64,000 nucleotides of DNA, from the NCBI GenBank assembly GCA_044221555.1, contig JBGAOY010000003.1, forward strand, positions 310,001-374,000, in the 5' to 3' direction. Under the pieces are notes generated by a model, which saw nothing but the letters and a program-made list of their open reading frames with translations, was not told the origin of the DNA and searched no databases. Below, piece by piece: positions 43,671 through 52,808 of this stretch. The DNA is from JAEUJM01 sp044221555 (GTDB lineage Bacteria; Actinomycetota; Acidimicrobiia; Acidimicrobiales; DATDAH01). Made by a program: the position numbers and the translations under genes. Position 1 is the first letter of the stretch. Every line of letters begins with the position of its first letter.

Positions 43671-44887
43671 TGCCCACGCCCACCACGAGCGTGGCCGAGC
43701 GCTACACGATCATCTCGGCGGACTGCCACGCCGGCGGCAACATGGCCGCGTACCGGGAGTTCCTCGACCCGGCCTGGCGCGACGAGTTCGACGCTTGGCG
43801 GGGGGAGTACTCGAACCCGTTCCGGGACCTGCAGGGTGACCGCCGCACCCAGAATTGGGACGACGACCGCCGCATCGCCGAGCAGGAGGCCGACGGCGTG
43901 GTGGCCGAGGTCGTGTTCCCGAACACGGTGCCGCCGTTCTTCCCGACGGGGGCGCTGGTGGCGCGACCGCCGACCCCCGAGGAGTTCCCGCGGCGGTTGG
44001 CGGGGATCCGGGCCCACAACCGCTGGCTGGTCGAGTTCTGCGGGCGCCACCCCGAGCGCCGGGCCGGCATCGCGCAGATCTTCCTCAACGACATCGACGA
44101 GGCCATCGCCGACGTCGAGTTCGCCGCCGCCAACGGCCTGCGGGGCGGGGTGCTGTTGCCGGCGGTGCCGCCGGATGCCGGTCAGCTCGAGCCGCTGTAT
44201 TCGCAGGCGTACGACCCGCTCTGGGCCGCGTGCCAGGACCTGGGCGTGGTGGTCAACCACCACTCCGGGGGTGGGGCACCGGACTACGGGCGCCACGCGG
44301 CGGCGGGGATGGTGTGGGTGGCCGAGGCCGCCTTCTGGTCCCGTCGCGCGCTGACCCACCTGATCCTGGGGGGTGTGTTCGAGCGGTTCCCCGGCTTGAA
44401 GCTGGTGCTGACCGAGCAGGGCGCGTCGTGGATCGCGCCGACGCTGACCCCGTTGGATGCGTTCCACCAGCAGGCGGCCACCACCGGGCGCATCGGCGAG
44501 CTGAAGTACGCCGCCGACGAGGTGCCGCCCCTGTCGCCCAGCGAGTACTTCCACCGCAACGTGTACGTGGCCGCCAGCTTCCCCAGCCCGGTCGACGCCG
44601 AGGCCCGCCACGACATCGGCGTCTCGCACTACCTGTGGGGCAGCGACTACCCGCATCACGAGGCCAGCTGGCCCTACACCCGCGCGCTGCTGCGGCGGTC
44701 GTTCTCCGGCACCGACCCGGCCGAGCTGCAGCAGGTGCTGGCCGGCAACGCCGCCGAGGTCTACGACTTCGACCTCGACGCGCTGGCCCCGCTGGCCGCC
44801 AAGGTCGGGCCAACCGTCGCTGAGATCGCCGTCCCGTTGGAGTCGGTGCCGGCCGACGCCACCAGCCCCGGGTTCCACCGCGCATGA
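43670..44887 (+). CDS. Amidohydrolase-family metalloenzyme (ACMSD-like)
   Basis: A 405-residue TIM-barrel hydrolase of the amidohydrolase-2/ACMSD superfamily. Metal ligands are visible as D-C-H near 18, the HH of VVNHHSGGG near 201, and the late acid in WGSDYPHHE near 329. LVLTEQGASW is the strand before the active site. Family members decarboxylate or hydrolyse ring-cleavage products. Overlaps MarR by TGATG and the SDR by ATGA. The substrate cannot be read from the sequence; a degradative pathway under MarR control is the likely setting. Confidence 0.88.
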   Translation: MPTPTTSVAERYTIISADCHAGGNMAAYREFLDPAWRDEFDAWRGEYSNPFRDLQGDRRTQNWDDDRRIAEQEADGVVAEVVFPNTVPPFFPTGALVARPPTPEEFPRRLAGIRAHNRWLVEFCGRHPERRAGIAQIFLNDIDEAIADVEFAAANGLRGGVLLPAVPPDAGQLEPLYSQAYDPLWAACQDLGVVVNHHSGGGAPDYGRHAAAGMVWVAEAAFWSRRALTHLILGGVFERFPGLKLVLTEQGASWIAPTLTPLDAFHQQAATTGRIGELKYAADEVPPLSPSEYFHRNVYVAASFPSPVDAEARHDIGVSHYLWGSDYPHHEASWPYTRALLRRSFSGTDPAELQQVLAGNAAEVYDFDLDALAPLAAKVGPTVAEIAVPLESVPADATSPGFHRA

Positions 44888-45660
44888 GGCGCTTCGAGGG
44901 GCGACGGGTGCTGGTCACGGGAGCGAGCCGGGGGATCGGCGCCGCCCTGGCGGTCGAGCTCGCTCGACAGGGCGCCGACGTGGCCATCACGGCGCGCACC
45001 CTGGACGCTCACCCCACGCTGCCGGGGTCGCTGAACGAGACGGCCGCCGCCATCGAGGCCGAGGGTCGCCGGGCGGTGACGGTCGTGGCCGATCTGGTCG
45101 ACGCCGACGACCGACTGCGGATCGTGCCCGAGGCCGAGGCCGGGCTGGCCGGGCCGCTCGACATCCTGGTCAACAACGCCGCCGCGGCCATCTACCAGCC
45201 GCTCGCGGACTTCCCGCTGAAGCGGCGGCGCCTGATCTTCGAGGCCAACGTCCACGCGCCGCTCGACCTGGCCCAGGCGGTCGTCCCCGGCATGGTCGAG
45301 CGGGGCGAGGGGTGGATCGTCAACCTGTCCTCCGGCAGCGCCGACGCCCGATCCGGGCCGCCCTTCGCGGACAGCGCCCTCGGCTCGACCCTCGGCATCT
45401 ACGGCGCCAGCAAGGCCGCCCTCAACCGCCTCACCAACGCCCTGGCCGAGGAGCTGTGGGGCACCGGCGTCCGGGTCAACACGGTCGAGCCCCGCTCGGC
45501 CGTGCACTCCGAGGGCGCGGACGCGCTGCTCGACGGGGCCCTCGACGACGACCAGTTCGAGTCGATGGCCGACATGGTCGCCGGCATCCTCGAATGCTGT
45601 GACTGCGCCCCGGAGCTCACCGGCCGGCGCCTCATCAGCCTCGACATGATCGGGAAGTGA
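44884..45660 (+). CDS. Short-chain dehydrogenase/reductase
   Basis: A 258-residue SDR. NAD(P)-binding TGASRGIG is at residues 13-20, NNAAAA near 98, and the catalytic Ser-Tyr-Lys as NLSSGS near 145 and YGASK near 179. ARTL after the second strand suggests NADP preference. There is no C-terminal membrane segment. Overlaps its neighbours by 4 bases on both sides, so it belongs to the MarR-controlled operon and probably oxidises or reduces the amidohydrolase's product or precursor. Confidence 0.92.
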   Translation: MRRFEGRRVLVTGASRGIGAALAVELARQGADVAITARTLDAHPTLPGSLNETAAAIEAEGRRAVTVVADLVDADDRLRIVPEAEAGLAGPLDILVNNAAAAIYQPLADFPLKRRRLIFEANVHAPLDLAQAVVPGMVERGEGWIVNLSSGSADARSGPPFADSALGSTLGIYGASKAALNRLTNALAEELWGTGVRVNTVEPRSAVHSEGADALLDGALDDDQFESMADMVAGILECCDCAPELTGRRLISLDMIGK

Positions 45661-46898
45661 CCGTGGGAGACATCCGCCGCATCGAGTACTCGGGGTCGGT
45701 CCACGACGAGGAGGAGATCGACGCGGTCGTGTCCGTGCTGCGGGGCGGGCCGACGGCCCTGCGCATCGGCAAGCACGTCCGCGGGTTCGAACGAGGCGTC
45801 GCCGACCTGTTCGGCAAGGCCAAGGGGGTGATGGTCAACTCCGGCTCGTCCGCCCTCTACCTCGCGGTCGAGCTCCTGGCCCTGGAGCCCGGTGACGAGG
45901 TCCTCACCTCGCCGCTCACCTTCTCCACCGACATCGCCCCGCTGGTCCGCGCCGGGCTGGTGCCGGTGTTCGTCGACGTCGAGCGCGACACCTACAACCT
46001 CGACGTCGACGCGGTCGAGGCCATGATCGGGCCCCGGACCAGGGCGATCCTGGCCCCCAACCTGATCGGCAACGCCCCCGACTGGGACCGCCTCCGCGCC
46101 ATCGCCGACACCCACGGCCTCCAGCTCGTCGAGGACAGCTGCGACTCCCTCGGGGCCGTCCTGCGGGGCACCCCCACCGGCACCCGCGCCGACATCTCGG
46201 TCACCAGCTTCGCCCTCAGCCACATCATCACCGCGGCCGGAACCGGCGGCATGGTGTGCGTCGACGACCCCGACCTGGCCGACCGGGCCCTGCTGCTGCG
46301 CCGCTGGGGCCGGCGCTCCGAGGTGCAGCTCTACGGGTCCGCGAAAGGCGTCGACCGCCGCTTCTTCTCCGAGATCGACGGCGGCGATGCGCTCGGAGTG
46401 ATGGAGTACGACAACCTGTTCATCTTCGACGAGGTGGGCTGGAACTTCGAGCCCTCCGAGCTGAGCGCCGCGTTCGGTGAGGTCCAGCTGCGGAAGCTCC
46501 CGCAGAACCTGGCCACCCGCAAACGAAACTTCGCCCGCCTCTACGACGGGTTCGCCGCCCACCCCGACGCGTTCGAGCTGCCCCGCACCCTCGACGGCCT
46601 CGACACCGCCTGGCACATGTTCCCGTTGCTGATCCGCCCCGAGGCCGGCATCCGGCGATCCGACTTCCAGGCCCACATGGAGTCCCACGGCGTCGACACC
46701 CGCATGGTCTGGACCGGGAACGTGCTGCGTCAGCCCGGGTTCAAGGGCATTGCCCACCGCCAACCCGACGCCGGCCTCCCCAACGCCGACCGGGTCATGG
46801 AGTGGGGCGTGGTCCTGCCCTCCAACCACGGCCTCGACGACGCCGACCTCGACCACATCGTGGCCACCGCCGGCGATTTCGTCGAGCGTTCGGGTTGA
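45657..46898 (+). CDS. DegT/DnrJ-fold PLP enzyme with His replacing the catalytic Lys
   Basis: A 413-residue member of the DegT/DnrJ/EryC1/StrS fold. The nucleotide-sugar aminotransferase layout is clear (VNSGSSALYLAVELL near 62, DVERDTYNLD near 113, VEDSCDSLGA near 162). In the segment that normally reads SFxxTKxxxxGEGG the sequence is SFALSHIITAAGTGG, so His takes the place of the PLP-binding Lys. This is the feature of the 3-dehydrases ColD and E1/RfbH. The iron-sulfur cysteines of E1 are absent, so a ColD-like, PLP-dependent sugar dehydratase is the best guess. Last gene of the MarR operon. Confidence 0.85.
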   Translation: MTVGDIRRIEYSGSVHDEEEIDAVVSVLRGGPTALRIGKHVRGFERGVADLFGKAKGVMVNSGSSALYLAVELLALEPGDEVLTSPLTFSTDIAPLVRAGLVPVFVDVERDTYNLDVDAVEAMIGPRTRAILAPNLIGNAPDWDRLRAIADTHGLQLVEDSCDSLGAVLRGTPTGTRADISVTSFALSHIITAAGTGGMVCVDDPDLADRALLLRRWGRRSEVQLYGSAKGVDRRFFSEIDGGDALGVMEYDNLFIFDEVGWNFEPSELSAAFGEVQLRKLPQNLATRKRNFARLYDGFAAHPDAFELPRTLDGLDTAWHMFPLLIRPEAGIRRSDFQAHMESHGVDTRMVWTGNVLRQPGFKGIAHRQPDAGLPNADRVMEWGVVLPSNHGLDDADLDHIVATAGDFVERSG

Positions 46899-47042
46899 CG
46901 AACCAGAGGGCGCGGCGCCGCCCCGCCCGTGGAGGCAGAAGTCGAACGCCGTGACCATCTCGTCCTCACGGTCCTCGCCCGGGTGGACGTCGGCCAGCGA
47001 CCGCAGTCCTCGAAGCGCCTCGAGATCCGCCGACGAAGGAGC

Positions 47043-48188
47043 ATGGTCCGTCGTTCTGCCCGAGCGCTCGTGGCGGTGCTCGTCGCCCTCGGCTCCCTGG
47101 TCGTCCTGCAGGGTCACGACACGCCGCCGGCCGAGGCCGCGTGCACGGCGAGCAACCTCTCGGCCACGCAGCTGAACGCGATCTTCGCCCAGCCCGGTGT
47201 CGGTCGTACCGCAACGGCACGGGGGTTCGGCGGCGGCGACTACCAGCACGTGTACGCGTTGCCGGGCGGCCGGAACCTCTGGCTGTTCCAGGACATGTTC
47301 TTCAGCAACGACGACGACCTGCGCAACACGTTGGACTACGCGGCCCACAACGCGGGCCTCCTGCAGACCGGCAGGTGCTGGACGCTCGTCGGCGGTCCGC
47401 AGATGCACAACTTCATCGGCTCGTCCCTGACCACCCCGCTGTACCGCTGGTTCTGGCCGATGGACGGCGAGATCGGCGCGGACGGCGCGCTGTGGATCTT
47501 CGTGGCCGAGATGAGGAACCCCGAGGGCACCGGTGCCACGTGGGGCGCCCGACCGGTCGGGACGTGGGTGGCGCGGGTGCAACCGTCCACGTTGCAGGTC
47601 CTCTCGTTCGCGCCGGCGAGGAACTCGGGCACGCGACTGTACGGCTGGTCGGTGGTGAGCGACGCCAACTACTCGTACCTCTACGGCCACTGCTACCGGC
47701 AGTTCACCAACCGGGTGAACAGCGTCGATCAGTTCGACGCCGGCTGCATGCCGTCGTCGTACCTCGCCCGCGTGCCGAAAGGCCGGTTCGACGTCGCGCC
47801 CACGTACTGGAACGGGACCAGGTGGACCACGAACCGGCACGGGGCGGCGCCCGTGATGACCCGCGGCCACGCCAACCCGATGGACGTGCAGCGCTTCGGC
47901 GACGTGTACGTGAACGTCACCAAGATCGACGACTGGTGGGGCACCGTGATCTACGTCGACCGGGCGAGCCGGCCACAGGGGCCGTGGACGCAGGTGCACG
48001 CGATCGACGCGCTCGGGCTGCGGCGCTGCGCCGGCGAATGCGGCAACTACCACGCCCACCTGCTGCCGTATCTGGCCGGGAACGGGAAGATGATCGTGTC
48101 CCTCTCGAACGGCGGCCGGTTCGACCTCTGGCAGCGGAACGCCTACCTGTACCGGCCCGGCTTCCTCGCGGTGTCGCTGCCGGACTGA
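47043..48188 (+). CDS. Secreted beta-propeller protein, glycosidase-like (DUF4185/DUF5005-like)
   Basis: A 381-residue exported protein. Start at the ATG 47043 (MVRRSAR), giving a proper signal peptide (about 1-33, cut before ACTASN). The mature part repeats short blades with Trp/Tyr-rich turns: LWLFQDMFFSND, WFWPMDGEIG, GRFDVAPTYWNG and YRPGFLAVSLPD. This resembles five-bladed propeller proteins grouped with DUF4185/DUF5005 and family-43-type glycosidases. No acid pair can be assigned with certainty. Cys pairs suggest disulfides. It follows the MarR operon but has its own start region and may be independent. Confidence 0.7.
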   Translation: MVRRSARALVAVLVALGSLVVLQGHDTPPAEAACTASNLSATQLNAIFAQPGVGRTATARGFGGGDYQHVYALPGGRNLWLFQDMFFSNDDDLRNTLDYAAHNAGLLQTGRCWTLVGGPQMHNFIGSSLTTPLYRWFWPMDGEIGADGALWIFVAEMRNPEGTGATWGARPVGTWVARVQPSTLQVLSFAPARNSGTRLYGWSVVSDANYSYLYGHCYRQFTNRVNSVDQFDAGCMPSSYLARVPKGRFDVAPTYWNGTRWTTNRHGAAPVMTRGHANPMDVQRFGDVYVNVTKIDDWWGTVIYVDRASRPQGPWTQVHAIDALGLRRCAGECGNYHAHLLPYLAGNGKMIVSLSNGGRFDLWQRNAYLYRPGFLAVSLPD

Positions 48189-48289
48189 CCACGCAGGCGG
48201 CCGGTTCGAGATGACGATCGCGGGGGCAGTCCGGGTGCCCGAGCCGCCCAGCCGAGCGCGGGTCTTCCGCTGGGTCGGGCCCGTCGTTT

Positions 48290-49324
48290 TCAGATGGTCG
48301 GAGCGTCCGCCGGGAGGCCGGGCGCCGATGCCCTTCGAGGACCGGCACACAGCCCCGCCGCCTGTGGCAGGTCGGCACCTTCCAACACTTCGGCGATGCA
48401 CTGCAGCGATTGGTCGAGGACCGACGACGGCACGTGGCGAGCGCCGAGCACTCCCGACAGCCACCCCGTGAAGCTGTCGAAGATCTCGTCGTCGGCGAGG
48501 TCGACCGCGATGGTCAAGAACTCGAAGATGTAGCTCAGGTCCTTGCGGGTGCTGCTCCATTGGGCGGGGGTGTATGTCGCCATCGCCGGGACCCGCTCGA
48601 CCATGAGCGAGAGGCAGGCGGCCTGGAGGGAGTCGCCGTCGAGCTCGAGGTCCCGTGCCTCTGGCGGGGTGGGTGGCACCTCGCCGTGCGGGGGGAGGCC
48701 GGCGTCGAGCAGCGCGGCGAGGGAGGTCACCGGGGCCAGCCACCCCCGTGCACCGAGCCGTCGCGCCCGCGCATCGTCGTGACCGAACGCGGCACCCACG
48801 GCGATGGCCGGCAGCCCGACCTCGTCGACCGCGACGAAGCATCGTCGAGCCCCCGACAGGGTGAGCGGGACCGTGCAACTCACCAGGACGAGCTCGGGCT
48901 CGCGTTCGGCGGCGAAGCGCTGCAGGTCGTCCGCCGGCAGGCTGCCGCCGAGGAACGTCACGTCCCAGCCGTCGGAGCGCAGGATCTCGACGCCCATCCG
49001 GGCCGGCATCGTGTGGTGCTCCCCCTCGGCGCAGGCGACGAGCACCTCACCCCGTCGCGGACCACGGACGGCGTTCTCCAGCGAGAGGGCGCCGAGCACC
49101 CCGTCGATGACCGCCGTGGCCGCGTGCCCGTCCGCCACACTCCATCGGTTGGTCTGCCAGCGCACCCCCACCTCACGCTGCACCGGTGCCAGCAGGTCGA
49201 CGATGATCTGCCGGGGGGTGGCGCCGTCCGCCAGCAGTCCGAGAGCGAAGGCAATGGCGGGGCGCGGCAAACCGTCGCCGGCGAGCTCGAGCAGGTGCGC
49301 GACGGATCCCTCGGCGGTCGTCAT
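48290..49324 (-). CDS. Cobalamin-binding sensor-like protein with variant Wx9GH motif
   Basis: A 344-residue protein started at the ATG at 49324. Residues ~5-85 are the helical capping domain of B12 photoreceptors; the signature Wx9EH of CarH-type light sensors is here W56-x9-G66-H67. Residues ~90-215 are the B12-binding Rossmann domain with the lower-ligand motif ExHxxP (E102, H104), SLPADDL, and LVSCTVPLT. A third, helical domain (about 240-344) is of unknown type. It lacks the MerR DNA-binding domain of CarH, so it would act through a partner. The gene overlaps the ABM gene (ATGA), which overlaps the c-di-GMP regulator. Confidence 0.82.
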   Translation of the reverse strand: MTTAEGSVAHLLELAGDGLPRPAIAFALGLLADGATPRQIIVDLLAPVQREVGVRWQTNRWSVADGHAATAVIDGVLGALSLENAVRGPRRGEVLVACAEGEHHTMPARMGVEILRSDGWDVTFLGGSLPADDLQRFAAEREPELVLVSCTVPLTLSGARRCFVAVDEVGLPAIAVGAAFGHDDARARRLGARGWLAPVTSLAALLDAGLPPHGEVPPTPPEARDLELDGDSLQAACLSLMVERVPAMATYTPAQWSSTRKDLSYIFEFLTIAVDLADDEIFDSFTGWLSGVLGARHVPSSVLDQSLQCIAEVLEGADLPQAAGLCAGPRRASAPGLPADAPTI

Positions 49325-49668
49325 CGCGCCACCACCCGGAATCGGGCGAACGACACCGGCCGGGGCGCGTCGGGGCCGCGAGCGATGCGGTCGTGTGAAC
49401 GCTGGTGGCTCGGCGAGTGCAGATAGGCCGAGAAGGCCGCCGCATCGTCCCACCAGGAGACCATGACGAACCGTCCCTCATCTCGCTCGTCCGCCCAGAC
49501 TTCGAGTCGGTGGAAGCCCGGCCAACCCTCGACCTCACCCAGTCGGTCCTCGAAGGCGGCAGTGAGCGCGGCGGTGCCCTGTGGCGTGACCCGGATCTCG
49601 CTGTGTGCGACGAACGCGCCGGGACTCGATGCCGGAGCGCCGGTGGCGGCCCGATCCGGCCCGATCAC
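49321..49668 (-). CDS. Antibiotic-biosynthesis-monooxygenase (ABM) domain protein
   Basis: A 115-residue protein started at the GTG at 49668 (overlapping the upstream gene's TGA). The ABM fold is clear: SEIRVTPQGTAALTAAFEDRL, WPGFHRLEVW, RFVMVSWWDDAAAFSAYL and SHQRSHDRI. ABM proteins oxidise polyphenols or heme-like compounds without a metal; heme-degrading IsdG/I relatives share the fold. Because it sits between a cyclic-di-GMP regulator and a B12-binding protein, a role in tetrapyrrole or signal-molecule turnover is a reasonable guess. Confidence 0.82.
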   Translation of the reverse strand: MIGPDRAATGAPASSPGAFVAHSEIRVTPQGTAALTAAFEDRLGEVEGWPGFHRLEVWADERDEGRFVMVSWWDDAAAFSAYLHSPSHQRSHDRIARGPDAPRPVSFARFRVVAR

Positions 49669-52600
49669 AAGAACCCCGCAGGGACGTCGGCCGGTGGTGC
49701 CTCGACGGTGCGGTCCCGGCCGAGGTCCTTGGCCCGGTACAACGCACGATCGGCGGCGAGCAGCGCCGCGGTGCCGCCGTCCGGCGTGATGGGGGCGACC
49801 CCGGCCGAGAAGGTGACGGGCAGCGGTGCGGTGGTCGACCACGAGGTGCGCAGGCGCTCGACCAGGGCCACGGCGGACGGGGCGTCCACGTCGGCGAGCA
49901 GGATGACGAACTCGTCGCCCCCGATGCGGAACATCGCGTCGTCGGCTCGAACCTGGGCGTCCAACACCCGTCCGAAGGAACCCAGGATCTCGTCGCCGGC
50001 GCCGTGGCCGTAGCCGTCGTTGACCCCTTTGAACTGGTCCAGGTCGACCATGACGACCGAGCCGGACCGTCGTGCCGGCAGCACCAGGTCGAGGGCCCGA
50101 CGGTTGCGGAGACCGGTCAGGGGATCCCGAGTCGTGTCGTCTTTGAGGCGCTCGGTGCGGCGGAGGAGGTCGACCGCCTGTCGCGCGTCCTCCACCAGTC
50201 GGGGCAACAGTCGTTCCAACTGCATGCGGGCGACCGTGAACCGCTCGACCTCCACCACCATGGACGGGCCCTCACCGAGAGAGACGTCGACGGGCAGAGC
50301 GTCGTCGCCCGCGTCGGCCGCCGCCACGATGGTGCCGCCCATCTGGCGCACCGTCTTCTGCAGCAGGGCCGCCGCCGCAGGCGCGGCGTTGACTCGCAGC
50401 AATCCGCGCAGCAGGTTCGCAACGGCGTCGGACTCGATGCGATCGGCGGCCACGGCCGAGGTGAGCGCGCCCTGTGGTGCAGGGGCCGGCGATGATGTCC
50501 TGGGTCTCCGGCGATCGCGGACGATCGTGGCCACTTGTCGGCCCTGCGGGTCGACGGGTGGCGTGGGCCCGTCGTCTTCGGAGTGCGCGTCGCTCCGCCC
50601 CGACGGGACGACACGTTCGAGAGCCACCTCCGTGGGGATGCGGCGAGCGCGCTCGATGGGCACCTCGGCGGCGGATGTGGGGCGGCCGAAGAAGTAGCCC
50701 TGCCCCAACGTCGTGCCCATGGTGGCGAGGAAGGCCCGCTGCTCCGCGGTCTCGATCCCTTCGGCGATGACGTACAGGCCCAACTCGGCGCCGAGCGAGA
50801 GGACGGCGCGGACGATCGCCGTGTCGTTGGAGTTGATTCCGGCGCCGGCCACGAAGCTGCCGTCGATCTTCAGGGCGTGCACGGGGAAGGTCTGCAGGTA
50901 GGTGAGGCTGGCCCACCCCGTCCCGAAGTCGTCGATGGACACCCCTGCGCCGAGCCCGACCAGGGTGCGGAGCGTCTGCGCCGCCTTGTCGAACTCCTCG
51001 ACGACGGCCGTCTCGGTGACCTCGAGCCACAGGTGGGCAGGGTTGAACCCCGATGCCTGCAGGATGTCGATGAACCGTTCGGCCAGACCGGAGCTCGCCA
51101 GCTGACGGGTGGAGACGTTCACCGAGAGCACGATGTCGGCACCGTCGGCCCGCCATTCGGCCGCTTGAACACAGGCCTTGGTGAGCACGAGCTCACCGAG
51201 GTCCACGATGAGCCCGCTGCGCTCCGCGGCGTCGAGGAACTCCGATGGCGCGAGGCAGCCTCGGTCGGGGTGTTCCCAGCGAACCAGGGCTTCGAGTGCC
51301 AAGAGGTGACCGTCGACCAGATCCACGACCGGTTGGTAGAAGACCACGAACTCGTCGTCGGCGATGCCCTGCTCGACCCGGGCCGCCAGCTCGGCGTCCA
51401 ACTCCGGCGTGGGTGCCCGACCGGCCACCTCGGCGAGGCGGTTGACCGACACGGTGCCGATCGTCTCGCCGGTGTCGTCGCGCAGGACGGACTTGGAACC
51501 CAGGATGTCCACCGTCGACCCGTCGCGGGTGACCTGCGTGAAGGTGCCGCTCCAGCGCCCCGAGCGATCGAGCTGGTCCCAGGCCTCGACGAGCTGCCCG
51601 TTGTCGCCGTCCCACTGGAGGATGTCGAGGACGTGGCGGCCCAGGACCGCCGCCTCCGCCCATCCGTAGACGCGCTCCGCCGCCGCGTTCCAGCTCCGTA
51701 TGTGACGATGGACGTCGGTGATGATCACGGCGTCGGCCACCTCGGACAGGACGCCGGTGACCAACCGACGTAGTCGTGTCGGGGCATCCGACACGAGCGT
51801 GAGCTGAACTCGTCGGGCCGGCTGACCATGCCAGTCGGTCGCGGTCGACCGGACTTCGACGGTCACCTCGTCGCCGTCGAATCGAACGAAGCGCATGACC
51901 TCCGACCGACGCTGCCGGCCGGCCTCACCATCGGCGAGGCGCTCCGTGGCGGCCGCCAGTGAGATCGGCGCGACGAGGTCGAGGATCTGCATCCCCACCA
52001 ACGCGTCGGCCTCGACGCCGGCGACATCGCCGGCGACCTCGTCGGCGAACACGATGCGCCCATGGATGTGGATGAGCACACCCACCTGCACGGACGGACC
52101 CGTCCCGGCCTGCTCCACGTCGCTCGTGCTCGGCAGGTCGAGCCGGTAGCCGGTGCCCCGGACGGTGACCAGGATGACCGGATGACGAGGGTCGGGCTCG
52201 ACCTTGTTGCGCAGGCGGCGGATGTGCTCGGTGACCGTGGCGGGTTGCTGCCACTCGGACGCAGAGCGCCACACGGCCTTGAGGAGGTCCTCGCGGGTGA
52301 ACGCGTGACCCGGCCGCACGGCCAGATACGCGAAGAGATCGAACTCCTTGGACGTGAGATCGACGAGTCGCCCGCCGCACCTGACCAGCCGAGCGCGCAT
52401 GTCGATCTCGCAGTGGCCCACCTGGACGGTGGAGGCCGCTCGCCGAGGATCGGCGCGTCGCCGCATCGCGACGGCACTGGCGGTCAGCTCCTGCAGCGAG
52501 AACGGCTTGACCACGAACTCGTCGGCCCCGCGGAGCAGCGCGTGCACCTGATCACGCTCGGCCGGCGACTCGCTCAGGACGATGACGTGGGCCGCCGACC

Positions 52601-52808
52601 CAGACTCGCGGAGCTCGTCGAGCACCTCCAGACCTGAGCCGTCCGGCAAGGTGAGATCCACGATGGCCACGAGGAACGACTCCGTGGCCACGGCGCGCTT
52701 GGCCTCCTCCACCGTGGCGGTGACGGTCACCTGCACGCCGCGATCCTGGAGCTGATCCCGGACGCGGGCTCGGGTACGGGGTGCGCCGATGGCGACCAGG
52801 GCGCTCAC
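49665..52808 (-). CDS. Receiver-like/winged-helix/PAS/EAL/GGDEF regulator
   Basis: A 1047-residue single-chain regulator. Residues 1-115 are a receiver fold with phospho-acceptor-like Asp51 and Lys near 102, but the acidic pair of the first strand is missing (AIGAP instead of VDDD), so it may not be phosphorylated normally. Residues ~128-228 are an OmpR-type winged helix. PAS domains follow at about 235-350 and 355-470. The EAL domain (about 485-735) keeps EALVRW, ETET, DDFGTG and EGIET; GGDEF (about 880-1035) keeps IGGDEF. It could both make and cleave c-di-GMP and bind DNA. The EAL-before-GGDEF order is reversed from most tandems. First gene of the operon with ABM and B12 genes. Confidence 0.9.
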   Translation of the reverse strand: MSALVAIGAPRTRARVRDQLQDRGVQVTVTATVEEAKRAVATESFLVAIVDLTLPDGSGLEVLDELRESGSAAHVIVLSESPAERDQVHALLRGADEFVVKPFSLQELTASAVAMRRRADPRRAASTVQVGHCEIDMRARLVRCGGRLVDLTSKEFDLFAYLAVRPGHAFTREDLLKAVWRSASEWQQPATVTEHIRRLRNKVEPDPRHPVILVTVRGTGYRLDLPSTSDVEQAGTGPSVQVGVLIHIHGRIVFADEVAGDVAGVEADALVGMQILDLVAPISLAAATERLADGEAGRQRRSEVMRFVRFDGDEVTVEVRSTATDWHGQPARRVQLTLVSDAPTRLRRLVTGVLSEVADAVIITDVHRHIRSWNAAAERVYGWAEAAVLGRHVLDILQWDGDNGQLVEAWDQLDRSGRWSGTFTQVTRDGSTVDILGSKSVLRDDTGETIGTVSVNRLAEVAGRAPTPELDAELAARVEQGIADDEFVVFYQPVVDLVDGHLLALEALVRWEHPDRGCLAPSEFLDAAERSGLIVDLGELVLTKACVQAAEWRADGADIVLSVNVSTRQLASSGLAERFIDILQASGFNPAHLWLEVTETAVVEEFDKAAQTLRTLVGLGAGVSIDDFGTGWASLTYLQTFPVHALKIDGSFVAGAGINSNDTAIVRAVLSLGAELGLYVIAEGIETAEQRAFLATMGTTLGQGYFFGRPTSAAEVPIERARRIPTEVALERVVPSGRSDAHSEDDGPTPPVDPQGRQVATIVRDRRRPRTSSPAPAPQGALTSAVAADRIESDAVANLLRGLLRVNAAPAAAALLQKTVRQMGGTIVAAADAGDDALPVDVSLGEGPSMVVEVERFTVARMQLERLLPRLVEDARQAVDLLRRTERLKDDTTRDPLTGLRNRRALDLVLPARRSGSVVMVDLDQFKGVNDGYGHGAGDEILGSFGRVLDAQVRADDAMFRIGGDEFVILLADVDAPSAVALVERLRTSWSTTAPLPVTFSAGVAPITPDGGTAALLAADRALYRAKDLGRDRTVEAPPADVPAGFL

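Noticed and set aside
45399..48878. 1159-residue minus-strand frame
   Set aside because: Crosses three plus-strand genes with clear motifs; shadow of GC-skewed codons.
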